Positions 23,292-36,192 of a stretch of 64,000 nt of DNA are shown here, in pieces (within the stretch, counting starts at the first letter, position 1; each line of letters begins with the position of its first letter). A program made the position numbers and the translations under genes. Below the pieces are notes generated by a model. It saw only the letters and a list, made by a program, of their open reading frames with translations, made no database searches and was not told the origin of the DNA. The stretch covers positions 91,772,001-91,836,000 of the forward strand of contig CM074856.1 in NCBI GenBank assembly GCA_037501455.1. The letters run 5' to 3'. This DNA is from Lantana camara. Its lineage: Eukaryota > Streptophyta > Magnoliopsida > Lamiales > Verbenaceae.

Positions 23292-25666
23292 AAGTCCTTG
23301 CATAGTCACTTCTTTCTTATTCCTTTCTACTCAAATTCCTTCTAACTTGTTATGGAAAAAAAAAGAAAAAAACAAAAAAAAAAAAAAACAACTAGCGATG
23401 CAGTAGGGTTTTATTTTGTTAAGTGATGTCTGAATTTCTCTAATCCTTAGTCAAATTATCCTCTATGGTTGCCATCACGAACATATTAATTTGATTTAAT
23501 TTCTGTTTCCTGAGGCGATTTAATGGTCTCGCAGAAGCTCTTCCACAATTCCATTATTTCCCAAAATTTAAATCCCATGTATAGAAATGCTCTCCAAACC
23601 CTCTCCTCAATATCCCGTGGTGGCCTTCAACACTAACTTAATACTTAACGCTTACTTTAACGGTTTAAACGTTGAGGCTCTTTTATTTATTTTCGATCAC
23701 CACCATTAGAACTTCCAGATCTTCCTTAATTTGAAATTCCGTTATTCCTACTAAAATATTTCTTCGAGCATCACTTCAATCTTCCAATCTATTTCTTCGT
23801 CGTTCTCTCCCCCTCAAATTTCTACTGTCATGTGTTGAACTCCATCGATTCTTCTGGATAAATAATTTCTATCAGGGAGGATTTAATCAAAAGGGCAACC
23901 GCAAAGTTTTTCTTTTAACTTCCCTTCTAATTCGCTTACTGTCCGAAACCCCTTCCCTATTCTTGTCCGATTCACACACCCCACAATCAACTGTAACGTA
24001 CCGTCCTATCCTTTATGAATTCCCGTTTCCATTAACCTATCCCTTACTTGAAATTCTTTATTTTTTCGACGTCACCTTCATTGTAACGTACCGTCCCATT
24101 ATTTCTTTCTTCTTAACTCAGATGTGGGCCGATCGAAGGAATACTTGATAAGTGAGATAAAAGAATTTCCTATCAAATAAACACTAGAATGCATGTCGGG
24201 TTAAAATGATAATGCACGTGGCATACTTGCAAGAATTAAATATGCCGCACATTAAAGCAACAAAAGCAAATACGAATGCACGCACAAACATAAGTAAAGA
24301 AAATAATAATTTGACGCGAAATATGATGCACGTGCCATGAATGTTTTGGAACCTGTCACCAATATAGTAAGTTGTTAGCTCGGTAGCTTTTCCTCGTTCC
24401 TCCAATCACGAGGTTACTTTGACTTGCTAATCATGTCTTGTCTTTTCCCACGGTCATCAAGTTTTCCATGAATCTTTTCGCATCACTTGTATCTTCCACT
24501 ATCTGGAAGTGCAATTTCACGATCCCGGATTACTTCGACATCCACTGAATTGGCCTCTGCATTTCTCCCCGAGAATCACCCTTCAACATTACCCAAATTC
24601 GCTTACAAACTTGAACCCTAATGTAATTCTGAACCCTACTTCTCGCCATCACCGTGATCAAGACTCCCGTGCTTATCCTTTATGAGTTGAGATTAGTGAA
24701 ATAAACTCATTTTCCGATTGCTTATACTTAAGCACATGATTTCCTCCCAAAAAGTCTTTGCCTTTCTTTACCGTTTCCATTTGTTGCTCCATATCTCCCA
24801 ATTCAACATCACAACTCAACAATTTAACTTGGATTTGGAAAACGAACTCAATTCTCGTCCTCCACATCACCACCTTCCCTAAATTTGTATTTACCCCGTC
24901 AATTGCCTTTCTCTATTCCCTTCCCCACTCGTTTCTATCTTAGTAGCAATCCATAGCACCTAAATTTAAACTCTTCTCGATCTTCACCTCCACAATCTCG
25001 ATTTCTAATTTTCAGGTTTATTTGGAAACCCTTCTTTGACAACTCTTGGTGCTCAATTCCCATCGAATTTATTTTACCTTTACTCCTCTCAGTCCTCGGC
25101 ACCTCTTCAATGGTCCGAATCCGTGAACCAAATTACCCTCAAGGTTCATTTACTTCATTCCTTAGGTTAAACGATCCCGTTGAATCCAATTATGGCTTCT
25201 TATGTAAGAGAGCCGCATATATCAACCTTTGGAGTCATAAATATCTCCCGATCAATTCATATTTCTACGGATATCCCTTGAACTCTAGCTCCATATAGGA
25301 AGGCCTCACATCTAGAATTCTCCATATTCCTCCCCGGTGCATCCCTCCTATCTTCCATGCCTCAGGAAGAACTGGCAATAGATCGTCTTTATCGTGGAAC
25401 TTGGCCGTGGTTTGATATTGTCTTTATAACCTGTAAATCATAACTCATTTCGAAGGTATATGCATGCGATTAGTACATGCATATGGCACATATTCAACAC
25501 GAAAGGCACGGATCCAATATAAAATGTAACAGGTAATTCGACAAGATTAAAAGAAAGACAATTTCATGTTCAAGATCGATGCAATGCACACATTATCACG
25601 TAGTTCCTATGCCAAACGACCTAGACTGACCCACACGACACGAGAACTCCGGTTTTGCAACCTGGA
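23292..25666 (-). mobile_element. Element A interior, segment next to the primer site
   Basis: Non-coding interior, related to 59300-60851 of element F: both share CACTAGAATGCATGTCGGGT-like and GAACCTGTCACCAATATAGT segments in the same order. An A-rich tract lies at about 23358-23390. The only frame conserved between the two elements is the short one at 24673-24873. No gag motif is visible where gag would start, just downstream of the primer site in the sense direction. Confidence 0.8.
24673..24873 (-). other. Short open frame conserved between A and F interiors
   Basis: A 66-residue frame on the element's sense strand. Its last 38 residues (MEQQMETVKKGKD... to STHKG) are nearly identical to the end of a 74-residue frame at 59806-60030 in F. 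I do not recognise the protein. It lies about 0.8 kb downstream of the primer site in the sense direction, where gag would be. It may be a gag relic, or the two interiors may simply share ancestry. Confidence 0.35.
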
Positions 25667-25678
25667 GCTCTGATACCA
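25667..25678 (-). promoter_or_regulatory. Element A primer binding site (initiator Met tRNA)
   Basis: On the minus strand TGGTATCAGAGC is the standard plant initiator-Met tRNA 3'-end complement that primes minus-strand synthesis. An 8-base spacer (25679-25686) separates it from the 5' LTR. Confidence 0.93.
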
Positions 25679-25686
25679 CTTATAGA

Positions 25687-28600
25687 TGTAGCACCCGGGA
25701 CGATAGGCACCACATCCCCCGCACTATGAGTCTAATCCACATATGTAATAGGTAGTCCATACATGAATCGGACTCACAGCGAATGGGTGACAAACAAAAG
25801 AACAGTCCTCACTAGGCGGAAGCTAACCTCGGAACAATCAACAAAATCGAAAATGAGGAAGCAAGGAAATCATTCATATAATATCAAAGAAATAAATGAA
25901 ATCCAATAAGAATATAAATACGGGTTACACTAATCAATATACCTGTCCTAACCTATCCCGAATCAATATCAATTCAATAAATGGCACACCCGGCCAACAA
26001 TAATAGGTTAATACAATACTTAGAAACAAAGTAGTATGCAGTGAGTGCAAGAGAGTAAGACTAGAACAGTGACTCGACAATTCTAACTCCGCCTAGTAAC
26101 CAATACCTGCAAAAGAAACTGGAAAAGTGGGAAAGAGGGGTCAGTCTCTAGAAGACTGAGTGAGCAGGAGCGATACATAACTATAGAAACATGCGCATGC
26201 AAGTCATAAATCCCGAGCAACGTTTTATTTAAAGTTAGTTCTCAAGAGGACAACAAAATAACGAAGCGATGCTCGGACTTTACGACTATTCATATTAAAT
26301 TCATTAAGTTCATAAATCATACATAAGCATTAAGGCTCGGCGAGTGAGCGTGCATTATCTCCAACCAAACTCCGACCGTGTACGAAAAATATCATTAATA
26401 CATTGAATATGTGATCATGCAGTATATATTAATACACACAAATCATATAACATAGTCGTTTGGGCAATCCGTGTCCCGGCCTTCCCGCACGGTGCATAAC
26501 AATCATACCATAATCATAATCATAAAATAAGTTCCAACCTTCTTCCTCCGGGTGGTGGAAGGGTTTCCAAGGCCCGACCACCTAAACATATCAATGTGGC
26601 AATTGAGGTTCATGAGTCCTCAATGCCCGGTTAGCGTTTCCTCGTCAAAAACTCCTTAACGAGGTCCGTTTCGCTTTAATCAATGTGGGACTAATGTACG
26701 GGATCACCGTCGGCCCGATGCCTCCCCGGATAACCACATACACTAAGTCCCTGGGCCCGTGTTCAATACATGTTCTCGTCAACATATTCAATTCATGAGA
26801 AACACAATACCTTTGAAACATAATTAATACATTTCATAACCCTTGATAAAACATTTACTCGACGACTCCATTTGAAAACAATATATAGGTATATTTTAGG
26901 TTTTTGGCCAAAACTTGTCATATAAGGTTGTAGGGTTCAATACGTAACTAGAACGAAAACACCCTCACCTGGAATACCATGAGACATAAATCATGAGCAA
27001 TACGGGTGCCTATTCAATTCGGAAGTCTCCGCCCTGGACACGAACTGTACAAGAGAATGAGCAATGTGTACCAGTGAGAGGAGACTCAATATGAACCAAA
27101 TAGGACACTCGGCTAATGTATATGGGTGCATATGATGCAAATTGAAAGTACAAGATCCGACATTTAGGCAAATAAGAGCATTGAAGTAAATTAAGTTCAA
27201 CACACATTCAAACGTATTCAATCTTTTACAAAACTCTACTACATACATCATATTACATAATATAACATATTTCCAAAGTTTGAAAACAAGAAGAAATCAT
27301 ATGATAGGGGAAATGGGTTACGGAAATCACAAACGACACAAAAACGCACATAAACGACATTCAGCAAAAGCATGCATAAATCTCATCCAAATGTTACGAA
27401 ATTCAACCACAATACTCCCAACACATAATAAAACAAGTTCATAGTTCATCACAAAGGAAGATAAAGGCATGAAAGAGGTGAATCAATCAAAAACCGAAAA
27501 GGAAAAGACAAGAGCTGCGCAGGGGGAGGGACACGCCCGTGTCCCTCAACTTAAATAACCCGAGACACGGGGGTGTCTCGGTACAGACATGCTAAAAGTG
27601 CATGACACGGGGGTATCTCACATTCAAAGCAAATGAGACACGAGGGTGTCTCGGTACAGGCCCAAAAACGAATACTAAGTTTACCGGTAAAACAAACCCT
27701 ATACAAAATCAGTCCAAAAGCATACCAATTCAACTCCAAATCTTATGAAACTTTACATACAACATATTTAACATGTTAAGAGCATATTTCATTTAGAATG
27801 AAAAGGCCAAATCACACGTCAAGAGCACGGAAACCATGCAGCAAGTCTGGGGCGCCAAAACCGCACATATGAGCCAGATTTGGTTCAATCATGTCATGAT
27901 CAAGTACTTAGGGGCTGAATTTGAAGCTGAAACTATAAGGAATGAATACCAACATGATAAGAAACTAATATACTCGATGTATATGCAAATTGACACAATT
28001 TGGAGCACATTAGGATGACCAACCAACCACCAAAAAATGCAACAGCAGCTGTCATGGATCATGCATAAGAACATGTCATGTATTTCGGTTTTGGGGCTTA
28101 AAATGGATCCAAAGGCTTCCAATAAGAATTCTAACATATAAAACAATGAGTGTACATCATCTCCATGAAAATTCACACGAAATGAAGGCCATTTGATCAA
28201 GCAACAAAACATGATTCCACACAGCAGTCCAAAACAGGGGAGGCAGTTTGATCTCTAAGTTTGGAGCTCTATATCTCATAATTTCATCAAAGGGTCTAAA
28301 GAGAAAATCATTCTAACATCATATACTATCAGTTAGGAAACAAATAGGCCAAGAAACAAGCTCATATAATCATGTATAAGTAAGGAAATCAGCTACACAA
28401 CTAAGTAGGTCATTAGAGCAAAAGTCCCCAAAAAGTCCTATTCATGCTCTTAGCCGAAACCCTTATCAAATCTGATGCAAAGAAAGTATTAAATGGATGA
28501 AATCATGTACAAAAGAGTAGAGGTACATAAATATACATACCTCCAAGATATGGTGAAGAAGGGAAGTGATTTGAGCTCAAAAATCACAAGGCCAAGGGTT

Positions 28601-29308
28601 TTTCTTTTCTTCTTCTTCTTCCCTCCACTCTCTCTCGATCTGCTGCAGAAAAATAGGGGGGGGGGGGGGGGTTTGGCTCGGTTTTGCTGATAAAAAGGAG
28701 GAGAAAGGGGTTAACTCTAGTACACAAGTGATGGGTTAAAGCATGGTTAGGTTCAGGTTAGATTAAAGGGTCCCACCATGAAGACTAGTTAACAAAAGGG
28801 TTATCCTTGCACGAGTTGTTCGTTACGGTTGCATTTCGGAGGTCTTAATGATCTCAAAAAGGTATGAGGCTTGTCCCATTGTCTCCGAATCATCGAAACG
28901 AAGGCAACGAAGGCGACAGAAGTCGAATCCGAATTCCCGAGCTCAAGATATGTCGTCCGGAACCCAGGGCGCGCTAAAAGCATTTTAAGCCCTATAAGTT
29001 CCGTCTCCAAAAACCGAAATCAAAACTAAATCAAACGAGCCTAAAATACAACATAAGCATGTAAACACATTAACAACTCACATAATTCAAGTATACCAAG
29101 TTGGCACAAAAATCGGAATTGAAAACGGAATTAAACAAATAAAAAACGGTTCGAAAAGGATTTAAACGTTTAAAACTCCAAACCTAAAACTTAATATCAT
29201 TATTCAAATATTCCAAATAAATCATATTGTCGCATGCTTAATAATTAAGTACACACTTAGCACACCCATGACGTAGTACCTACAAGGTCAAAGAGTCGGG
29301 GTGTTACA
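25687..29308 (-). mobile_element. Element A right LTR (5' LTR)
   Basis: A 3622-bp copy of the left LTR with scattered substitutions and small indels; for example, a stretch near 26224-26253 has no counterpart in the left LTR near 12400. Donor CCAG/GTGAGGGTG (first intron base 26968), hairpin TCAGTC/GACTGA (26141-26159) and acceptor (last intron base 26107) are all intact. It should hold the promoter that drives the element. Confidence 0.92.
27526..27652. repeat. Hairpin array in A right LTR
   Basis: Units at 27526-27547 (GAGGGACACG/CGTGTCCCTC, 10-bp arms, CC centre), 27560-27581 (identical to the left LTR), about 27604-27617 (one arm mutated to TATCTC) and 27635-27652. Three of four stems are perfect. 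Confidence 0.9.
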
Positions 29309-29536
29309 GAAGTTGTGGGTCAAGGACGAGATGTTAAGAAGCAAAGTTGGCAATGAAGAAGGGTGTTCGGATAGAAAAAAATAATAATTTTGGAACGTAT
29401 CGGTGTATTGGTTGGGAACTTCTGGTTACCTAATAATACGGATAATGCCAGGGGATGTCCTCGGTCTAGAGGAGGAATTCAATGGAGGTCATTCAGAGAC
29501 TTCGGACGCATCTCTCTTATATTCCAAGAGAAGAGT
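29309..29536 (+). other. Remnant of the old gypsy interior between A and B'
   Basis: Continuation of the plus-strand degenerate element interrupted at 11854. It starts with the TSD GAAGT and ends at the B' LTR. No protein motif is recognisable in 228 bases. Confidence 0.45.
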
Positions 29537-30095
29537 TGTAGCGCCCCCAAATACGCTACAACCCTGCACCGTCGTATTGCCCAGGCGGATGTGAGACTTA
29601 GCACCTGAGAGGTACGTCGGTGAACATACAATGCTATACAATATCAGAGTAAGAAAACATGGCAGCGGAATTTGAAACATTTAAATCAACAACTTATGTT
29701 TGGGGCAGTAAATAAAAGAATTGGGATAATTTAAAATTTATGAAAACATAGGAGCAATACCGTAGGATTAAAGTTGTTCATGATCTAAGAGTATGATACT
29801 AGAGTAATTAATAACTAGAAGGGATTATAGTCTAACTTGGCTCAGTCGAGAGAGCCTATTCTAATATGCACAAGATAATAGACTCTCTATGCTTCAAGAT
29901 ACCAGCTAATGAGCGATAGAATTACCTGGAATCATGAATTTAAAATAAATGACGGGTTAGTCAAAGTGACTAAGTGAGGGGATTGTTGGAACTATATATA
30001 TGAATAGAACTTTTAGGGTCTTGACTAAAATACTTTTATTCAAAAGATCCTATTAGAAAAGTGAACAAGACTGAAGTAATAATTTTGAGAGCAAT
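29537..30095 (-). mobile_element. B' LTR (second B-family copy), part 1
   Basis: It begins TGTAGCGCCCCC, the reverse complement of the B terminus GGCGCTACA, and contains the B hairpin as TTAGTCAAAGTGACTAA near 29957-29973. The acceptor (CCAG/GTAA in sense) is retained. It is split by solo LTR C' at TSD GCAAT (30091-30095, 37951-37955) and resumes at 37951. The left flank is AGAGT; the matching right TSD is lost because the far end is truncated. Confidence 0.85.
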
Positions 30096-32134
30096 TGTAA
30101 CATCCCGCTCGTCCGATTTATAAGGTATGCCACGTTTCAACCTTTTTACGTGTTTAATTGTGTGATTTTATGTTTTGCGTGGTCCTATTTTGAACTCTTT
30201 TAGAGTTTAGGGGCCCCTTTGTAATTTTCTCTTATTAGGGGTTTTTCGGTCACTACTCGTTCGATCAAGATTTTGACCTCTTTGACCCCTCCAACGCGTT
30301 CGGAGCATCGAAATGAGTCCGTAGACTCTGAGTTTGGTTAATTCCGACGTCGTTTGCCCCTTCTATCATTCGTTTTTCATGCGAGGACCCAGGATAAAAC
30401 ACCCGGACCCTCGTTTTTCGAGCAAACGGATCAGCTGCTCTCTCTCTCTCCACGACATTCACACACATCCAAGGTGTGATTTCATGCACCACCCGGAACT
30501 CACTTGTTTCTCGACGGAATTCGACGAACCAATAGTCCATTTCGGAGAGCTCGATGACGCGGTCACAACCATACGAAGATCTCGACCCACCGACGAGCGG
30601 AGGAGGCCCGTTTCAATGATTTTCAGTCACGGCAGAAAAAGGGGGTGGACCACCGCCACTTCGCCGCCCCTCCCGGTGGTTTCCGGTGGGATTCCGGCGA
30701 CACGCGCCCAGACCCATGACGAGGACATCCCGACGCAGCCTTTGACGTTGGCGACGAGGCCATTCGGGCTGCGGTTGAGCCTCACGAGCCGCCTGAAGCT
30801 CGCGGTGGCGGCGCGTGGCATTGTAGCGGCGGCGATTCCGCCGCTCCGGCAGTCTTTTTCGACGAAGGTTAGTGTTTTACAAGGTTTTCGACTATCCCAA
30901 GTCCATTTTCGGCATTGATTTCATCCAATTTTGGCCGTAGGTGGTGGTTCCGGCGATGGGAGTGGCGGCAGAAACTTCGACGGCCAATGGGAGCCTTTTC
31001 CGTCGATCTTTTGGCCTCGCGCTCTTCACGAAAGTTGTTCGGAACGGCGAGAACTATCATCCACTGATCACACGACTCCAGATTTGGACGGTGGGCGGCG
31101 GTTCGCAGCGGTGCATTGGTGGCACAACGACGGAGGTAGCTCCGGGGATTTTTCCCGGCAATTAGCTTGGGGCTTTTTGAAGAGCTCGTCACGGGTAAGA
31201 CAATGCTTCTTTCGGATTCCATTTTGGTTCACCGGTTTGGAAGTAATTTGAGTTTGAAGATTTTAGGGTTTTCGTATTCTTGGATTTGAAATTGGAGACA
31301 ATTGGCTTGGAATTTGTAGAAATTGGTTGAGGAATTGGAACGAGAACGAGGAGTACTTGCACGGATGATTTTTGGGATTTTTCCGGCACGCTCCGGCGGT
31401 AGCCGAGAGGCGGTCCGCCACTATTCCGGTGGCTCCGGTGATGGCGTTCCTGCGGGCTTCGGGCAGTTTGTCCTCCTCGGTGTGGTGCGTCCAACGCCAC
31501 TTTCCGTTCGTTAACCGGATGTCCGGTTGATTTGTTGCGAATTTATTTGTGTATTTATGATTATTTGATTTAATTATTTTAAATGTAAATTAATTGTCGT
31601 ATGCTTGAATTGTCGATTGAAATGAACTCCATTGTATATGAAATCATGTATTAAATGCAACGTGATATGTATGGACGTTTTCGTTTGCATATTGAATCCC
31701 GATATATTGGAATTTCGCTATTTGCTTAACTTTAAGGGGTGTATGTGTAATTTTCATAAACATGTAAATTTGTATGATTTGTACTAATTGAACCTTAGTA
31801 TTTGATAAACGATTATACCAACCTTGGCTAAGTAAAAGAGGAATTATTATGTCTATAATGACTTAATTAGAAACTTTGAAAGTTAGAAATAATTTACGTA
31901 CTATGTATTAATTGGCCACTCTTGGAAGTAAGAAATGATTTATTCGCATAAATATGATTTGGTTATGCATTGTATGAATTATATGGGACTTTGTAGGGTT
32001 GAATGATTATGCTATCCTTTGTTTATGCATTTCATGACTTGAATGAGATTCGTTACATGTTTCGTTGACTAATTTCATCTATTGGGAAATGTTGTAAGAT
32101 ATAGCTTGATTTCTTGGGATAATTGGTTAAGTAG
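30096..32134 (+). mobile_element. Solo LTR C', part 1 (split by solo LTR D)
   Basis: It begins TGTAACATCCCGCTCGTCC like C and contains the same GC-rich island (about 30440-31515). It is interrupted at 32134/32135 by D. The longest frame here (194 residues, 30334-30918) crosses the island. Only a short part resembles a frame in C (CFSTEFDEP...LD...VTT), so I do not call it a gene. Confidence 0.92.
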
Positions 32135-35100
32135 TGTAACACCCCGAACGGAGGATGCCACATCCCCCGCACTAAGACCCAGACCCGGTCACGAAATAGA
32201 AAGTCCATGCCCGAATCCGAATCATAGCGAACGGGAGACCAACTCACACACTAGGCTAGGCGGATCTAACTTGACAAACTCAGAGTGCGGAAGCAATTAA
32301 AACCAACAACAATAGATAGCGGAAGCATTTAAAACAAAACATGCAAAGCAGGTGACGGGTTCAACTAGCATAAATACCTAGTCCCGAATCAATTCATAAC
32401 CCAACATAATAAACAGCATAAGCATCATCATAATATCTACTAACATCCAAATACTAGCTTACTAACCCTACACGGGTTTAAGTCTAAGTAGAACATAAAC
32501 ATAGCTTTCAAGTATGAAACATAAATACATAACATAAATAAAGTATGCGACAAATGCATCCTAATACCAACTAGACTGACAAGTGTGACTCAGGAGACTC
32601 ACTTCCGCCTAGCTCAAGCCAAAAGGAAACCTGCAAACTAAAAGATAAATGAGGTGTCAGTCAACTGACTGAGTGAGGGGGCTAACGCACACCCACAATA
32701 TATATATAGAGCACAGCACATATCATAAGGGTGGACTCATGAACCGGAGATAGGTGTTGCATACCAAAGACATTTCCAAAAGTACCCAAAAGATAGTTAT
32801 AAGTATAAGCTTTAGAAAACATTTCAGAAACTCTATCTCGATTCATGATTCCCAGACCGAACAGAACACATGCTCGGCGAGTACGAGCTTCCAACCTTTA
32901 CTCCTCAGAACATAACAAAACATAAAATACAGAATCAAATCCAACCTTTACACCAGTGATGGAGGGGATGTGCCGTCCCCAAACCATCTAGAACATACAC
33001 ACCCTCAAGGGGTAGCGAACCCACAAGAGTCCTCCCCGGCCTTAGCCGAAGGCTCAAGATACCACGTCTCCCTCATCACCCTAAGGTCGCGCAATGATAT
33101 CTCAAAAGGAACTACGCACAGGTATATCCCCGATGGCCTTAACAGTCTCGGGGGCTCCTTACCCATAGCTCCTTGGAACTACGCACAGGTATATCCCCGA
33201 CGGCCCTAACCGTCCCGGGGGCTCCTTACCCATAGCTCCTTGGATCCACATACATACATACATACAGATGCCAATATTTCATGGCCAACTCGCTACAGGA
33301 ACATAACGTAACATACTTTTAAAAAAAACAGCTTATATATGCTTTCATATCTAATTTTCCAAAAACAGAGTTGTTTCACAAGGTCATAAACATATCATAC
33401 CCAACACATACGTATATAATAGATATACTCGCATGCAGAGGTTGAAATCAGCATATTAAGGCCATAGGTCGCATAACTATACAAAATCCTAAACCTCACC
33501 TCGTGAAGGTAGAGTCTGAGAGTGTGAAGGGCCAAACACTCTAAACCTCAGGCCCACCGGCACCACCAAACTCTGTGACAAGACATACAGAAGCCCAGAC
33601 TTAGACTCTATATGAACCAAACAAGACGCACGGCGTTGCTCAACATGATTGTGGTTATGCATAAGTGTTCATGTGCACATTTAATATCTCGCATTTAAAC
33701 ATACAATTCAATTATCACATAAGTGATGTGGCACCTAACTTAACGGAACATTCAAGTCACTAGTTGGTTCTATTAAAGACAGTTAATCATAAGACTGCAA
33801 GATTGAATCCAAACAAACCCAACCGTTAATATTTAGACCACCCTTACTTACACAATCCCAGAATCCTATTTAAACATAATCATTTAGAAACATTAAGTTA
33901 TACCATCCCAGTTAATGCAATTTACTTAGAGGTACCGATTTCAATTCTAATTTGATTTACAAGAATTTGAACATACATATATACTTAGTTACATTCCAAC
34001 AAGATTTTTGAATTAGCAAAGTCCACTATATAATCATTAAGTGAATACACACGTGTGAAATCTAACAAACAACATCTTACAATAAAGTTTTAACTCATTA
34101 GTGAAATTCCAATTCATATCAAGAATCATTTTTTTTGTAAACTTTCAAACATCATTTTGAAACAAGAGTTGGGGTCCAGGGGTTAAATTCCAATTACTAA
34201 TAATTTAAATTCATATATGTTTCAAATCAAGATTCTAAGTTACATTATCAGTTTGACAAATGTGACGAAGTTTCCGATTCAATTTTACAAACTCTTCAAC
34301 TAACTCAACTTAGCAGCAATTTATAAATAAACAAGATAAACTCCCAAACCAACCCAACACTGATTAGCCAAAACGAGAATTCAATCATCAATAGAATTCC
34401 ATTATTGCAACAGGTATTTCATATAGTTAAATTTCTGGCAATCAACTAATTAGGCAGGTCGGCTCCAAATGCTTATTTCCCTAATTCACATTTAAACACA
34501 CCGAAAAAAAAATAGCAATTCCTGTATACTATATAATTCTTACCCGAAATAAAATCACAAAATTATAATTCGCATAACAACCCAATCAAGTACATAGAAT
34601 GCAGGAATAATAAAAGAAGGAAATGGGCTTACAACATCATTCGGATCGCTCAAAAATCTTTCGCAAACAACAAGGACCAAATTAACGAACTAATCTACTA
34701 AATCCCACATGCCACGTAATGAATCTAATCTGACCCATATTATGCAGAAACAACATTTACTCTTACAGTTCAAGCCCTCAATTTACTGTTTCAGTTTCGA
34801 GATCAGCCAAAATCTAGTCCAGATTATAATTACAAACTAACCACACAACTTAATTAATCCAAGTAAGAAGGAGGGTTCTGAAATTCGGTTAACCAACAAC
34901 CGAGACTACAGCTTACAATCAAAAATTCAGAAACTAGTCGATTGAAATAGAAAACCAAATTAAATAAGAAATTACTTAAAAGAAATAGGAAATGGGTTTA
35001 CAATTACAAAGAAGCAGTGGCAGGAGTTCTCGGTCAGCTGGAACGGTGGTGGTCGGATCCGTGACGAGGTAGTCAGCGGTGGTGCTACGGTGGTCGATTT

Positions 35101-36192
35101 GTAGAGACTCGACGGCTGAGTGTTCACGCTGCTCTTGTCCTCTGGAACGGAAGAGGGGAAAACAGATTCGTCCAGGGGTGATTCCAGGAGCTTCGGCGGT
35201 GGTTGTCTCGCCGGAGATGACGGCGGTAGCAGGGAATTCCTCTATTTTTCGGATCTGAAACAAGAGAGAAGACGGAGGCGACGGCGATGCAGTGTCTTGG
35301 CCGGAAGAGCGGTGGAGCATGTAGGAAACTGTAATAGGCGGTGAAGGGGAGTTTTCACCCCTTTTCAGATCTGGCCGAAGGAAGAGAGCAGGGGATGGTT
35401 GTGGTGGTTCTGAGGTGAATTCGTCGAAGAAGATGGTGGTGAAAGGCTAAGCCGCGGCGACAGTTTGGTGGAGAAAGGTTGTGCCGCTGCTCTCTCTCTC
35501 TTCTGGAAACCGAGATGGGAGAAGGCGTCGGTTCTAAAGCCAGACCGTCATGGTTGTTGGGGCACGGTGGCGGAAGATGATGGCGGAGGAGGTGACGCGG
35601 TCTGAGGCTGATGTTGTTGCTTATCGGAAGAGGGAGAGAGAAGAGACACTGCAGCTGCTCAAGGCTGAAAAGAAAGAAGAATGAAATGGGCTGCGCTAGG
35701 GTTTCGGTGTATAAAGAGGCTCATTAATCAAAATTGCAGATAAGCCCCTCAAGAAATTAGGTCATGCAATTGAGTCCCAAAATTCAATTAGGCTTCAAAT
35801 AGATCCAATTAGAGATTGTGTAATTATAAAAGCATCCCCCAAGGTTTTAAAGAAAGTAATAGTAAGTCCAAATTCGAAATTTAGAAATTATAAAAGTATT
35901 CCAAAGATTTAAAGTGGTGACCGATTAAGTCCAACTTGAATTTCTCATAATTAGAAATAGATCCCCAATTTTAATTAATTTCAAATCAACCCACATAATT
36001 TAAGTTAAAGAGCAAATAGGAATTAAACACATATTCCAATTAAGTTCACATATTTTCATAAGATTGAAATCGAGTCAAACGAACTATTAAAACACAAATA
36101 ATACAATTCAAGCATAAGCAGAGTTAAATAAATAACAGTTTAATCGCACGAGAACGACATCGTATCTTGCTCCGAAAATGCGGGGTGTTACA
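32135..36192 (-). mobile_element. Solo LTR D inside C'
   Basis: A 4058-bp LTR with TSD AGTAG at 32130-32134 and 36193-36197, beginning TGTAACACCCCGAACGG and ending GGGGTGTTACA on the plus strand. The GTGCGGGGGATGTGG block near its left end sets the sense strand as minus. Landmarks: GC-rich island (about 34990-35640), donor CGAG/GTGAGGTTTAGG (first intron base 33499), TCAGTC/GACTGA hairpin (about 32657-32672), acceptor TTTGCAG/GT (last intron base 32631) and CTAGGCGGA. No palindrome array was seen. Confidence 0.92.
33108..33241. repeat. 67-bp tandem duplication in D
   Basis: Two adjacent copies, 33108-33174 and 33175-33241, start GGAACTACGCACAGG and carry CCCCGA(T/C)GGCC and GCTCCTTACCCATAGCTCC. 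They differ by a few substitutions. The related segment in E (about 2860-2940) occurs once. Confidence 0.85.

Larger units (their letters stand above)
11855..29308 (-). mobile_element. Element A: complete non-autonomous large retrotransposon derivative with two solo LTRs inside
   Basis: The element is bounded by the exact TSD GAAGT (11850-11854 and 29309-29313). The LTRs are 3599 bp (left, 3') and 3622 bp (right, 5'). The primer binding site at 25667-25678 and the polypurine tract next to 15454 set the direction as minus. Removing solo LTRs B and C with one TSD copy each leaves about 3.3 kb of interior with no gag or pol motif. LTRs of 3.5-4.5 kb with a 3-3.5-kb non-coding interior are the described form of LARD elements. 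In the first 108 aligned LTR bases I count five differences, so the insertion is not recent. Confidence 0.9.

Noticed and set aside
25667..25678. tRNA-like sequence GCTCTGATACCA (also 60852-60863)
   Set aside because: Only the 3'-end match of initiator Met tRNA is present, next to an LTR. It is a primer binding site, not a tRNA gene.
30334..30918. A 194-residue frame in solo LTR C'
   Set aside because: The equivalent region in C keeps only a short part of the frame. GC-rich sequence opens long frames by chance. Kept only as an LTR feature and a weak finding.
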